This document shows, in pieces, positions 12,790-12,982 of a stretch of DNA of 12,982 nt. The DNA is from Alphaproteobacteria bacterium. GTDB taxonomy: Bacteria > Pseudomonadota > Alphaproteobacteria > Micavibrionales > Micavibrionaceae. The notes below the pieces were generated by a model. It was not told the DNA's origin. It did not search any database and worked only from the letters and a program-made list of their open reading frames with translations. The stretch's first letter is position 1. Every line of letters starts with the position of its first letter. The stretch lies in contig NZVS01000066.1 in NCBI GenBank assembly GCA_002701555.1, forward strand, positions 1 through 12,982, written 5' to 3'. A program made the position numbers and the translations under genes.

Positions 12790-12982
12790 ATGGTTAATAT
12801 AATTGGTTCAGCTCTGCAAGGTATGAATGTCCAGACAAATAAACTGGCCAATGCCGCACATAACATCGCCAATTCAGGTGATAAAGGCGTGAATATCGAG
12901 GACTTAATTGATATTACAGAAGCGGAAATGGCTTACAAGGCTAATGTCCAGCTTATTCCGCGCGCCCGAGAAATGCATAACG
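12790..12982 (+). CDS. Very short flagellar-rod-like protein, runs off the window
   Basis: An ATG at 12790 opens 64 codons to the window end. GSALQGMNVQTNKLANAAHN followed by IAN matches the N-terminal helix conserved in flagellar rod, hook and filament-cap proteins (ALxGMxxQxxxLxxxAxNIAN). It is followed after only about ten residues by VNIEDLIDITEAEMAYKANV and QLIPRAREM, which matches the C-terminal helix of FlgC/FlgG-type proteins (VNxxxEMxxxxxAxxAYxANVxxI). The whole central region that forms the body of normal rod proteins (FlgC about 130 aa) is absent, so the protein is essentially the two packing helices joined. Because the C-terminal motif is already present, it should end soon after the window, at about 70 aa. 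It has no Shine-Dalgarno sequence and probably a leaderless transcript. Confidence 0.75.
   Translation, partial: MVNIIGSALQGMNVQTNKLANAAHNIANSGDKGVNIEDLIDITEAEMAYKANVQLIPRAREMHN

Overview
The window looks like chromosomal DNA of a fairly AT-rich alphaproteobacterium. The strongest evidence is a circularly permuted, two-piece tmRNA gene (minus strand, about 2205-2588) whose tag reading frame gives AANDNGAFALAA. Permuted tmRNA is the usual form in alphaproteobacteria. The gene order thyA-folA followed by hflK-hflC-DUF2065-Do protease also fits that class. I cannot name a genus.

Layout. Positions 1-95 hold the 5' end of a minus-strand gene, possibly a MATE-type transporter. Positions 157-2203 hold a translationally coupled pair: a GT4-type glycosyltransferase and a PAPS-dependent sulfotransferase, probably for making or decorating a surface glycan. 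The apparently gene-free stretch 2204-2620 is the tmRNA gene with its own promoter and terminator. Next are a small unknown minus-strand gene and the divergent thyA-folA operon (dTMP and tetrahydrofolate synthesis). folA meets the minus-strand mrp/apbC gene (Fe-S cluster carrier) tail to tail, and the two overlap by 22 bp in an inverted repeat that carries both stop codons.

Positions 5498-10303 form a plus-strand run: hflK, hflC, a DUF2065 membrane protein, a periplasmic Do/HtrA protease with two PDZ domains, and miaA. HflKC controls the membrane protease FtsH, and the Do protease works on the periplasmic side, so this is an envelope protein quality-control cluster with a tRNA-modification gene at its end.

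Positions 10397-12286 hold a small lipoprotein, an EamA/DMT transporter and an unrecognised 180-aa protein. The right edge has a minus-strand exported or lipoprotein-like protein, divergent from a very short flagellar-rod-like protein that runs off the window. That last gene has an extended -10 promoter so close to its ATG that the mRNA may be leaderless.

Most of the window is core metabolism and housekeeping. I see no CRISPR array, insertion sequence, prophage or evident defence system. The items most worth a second look are the split tmRNA, the palindromic folA/mrp junction, the miniature rod protein, and the unknown small exported proteins.
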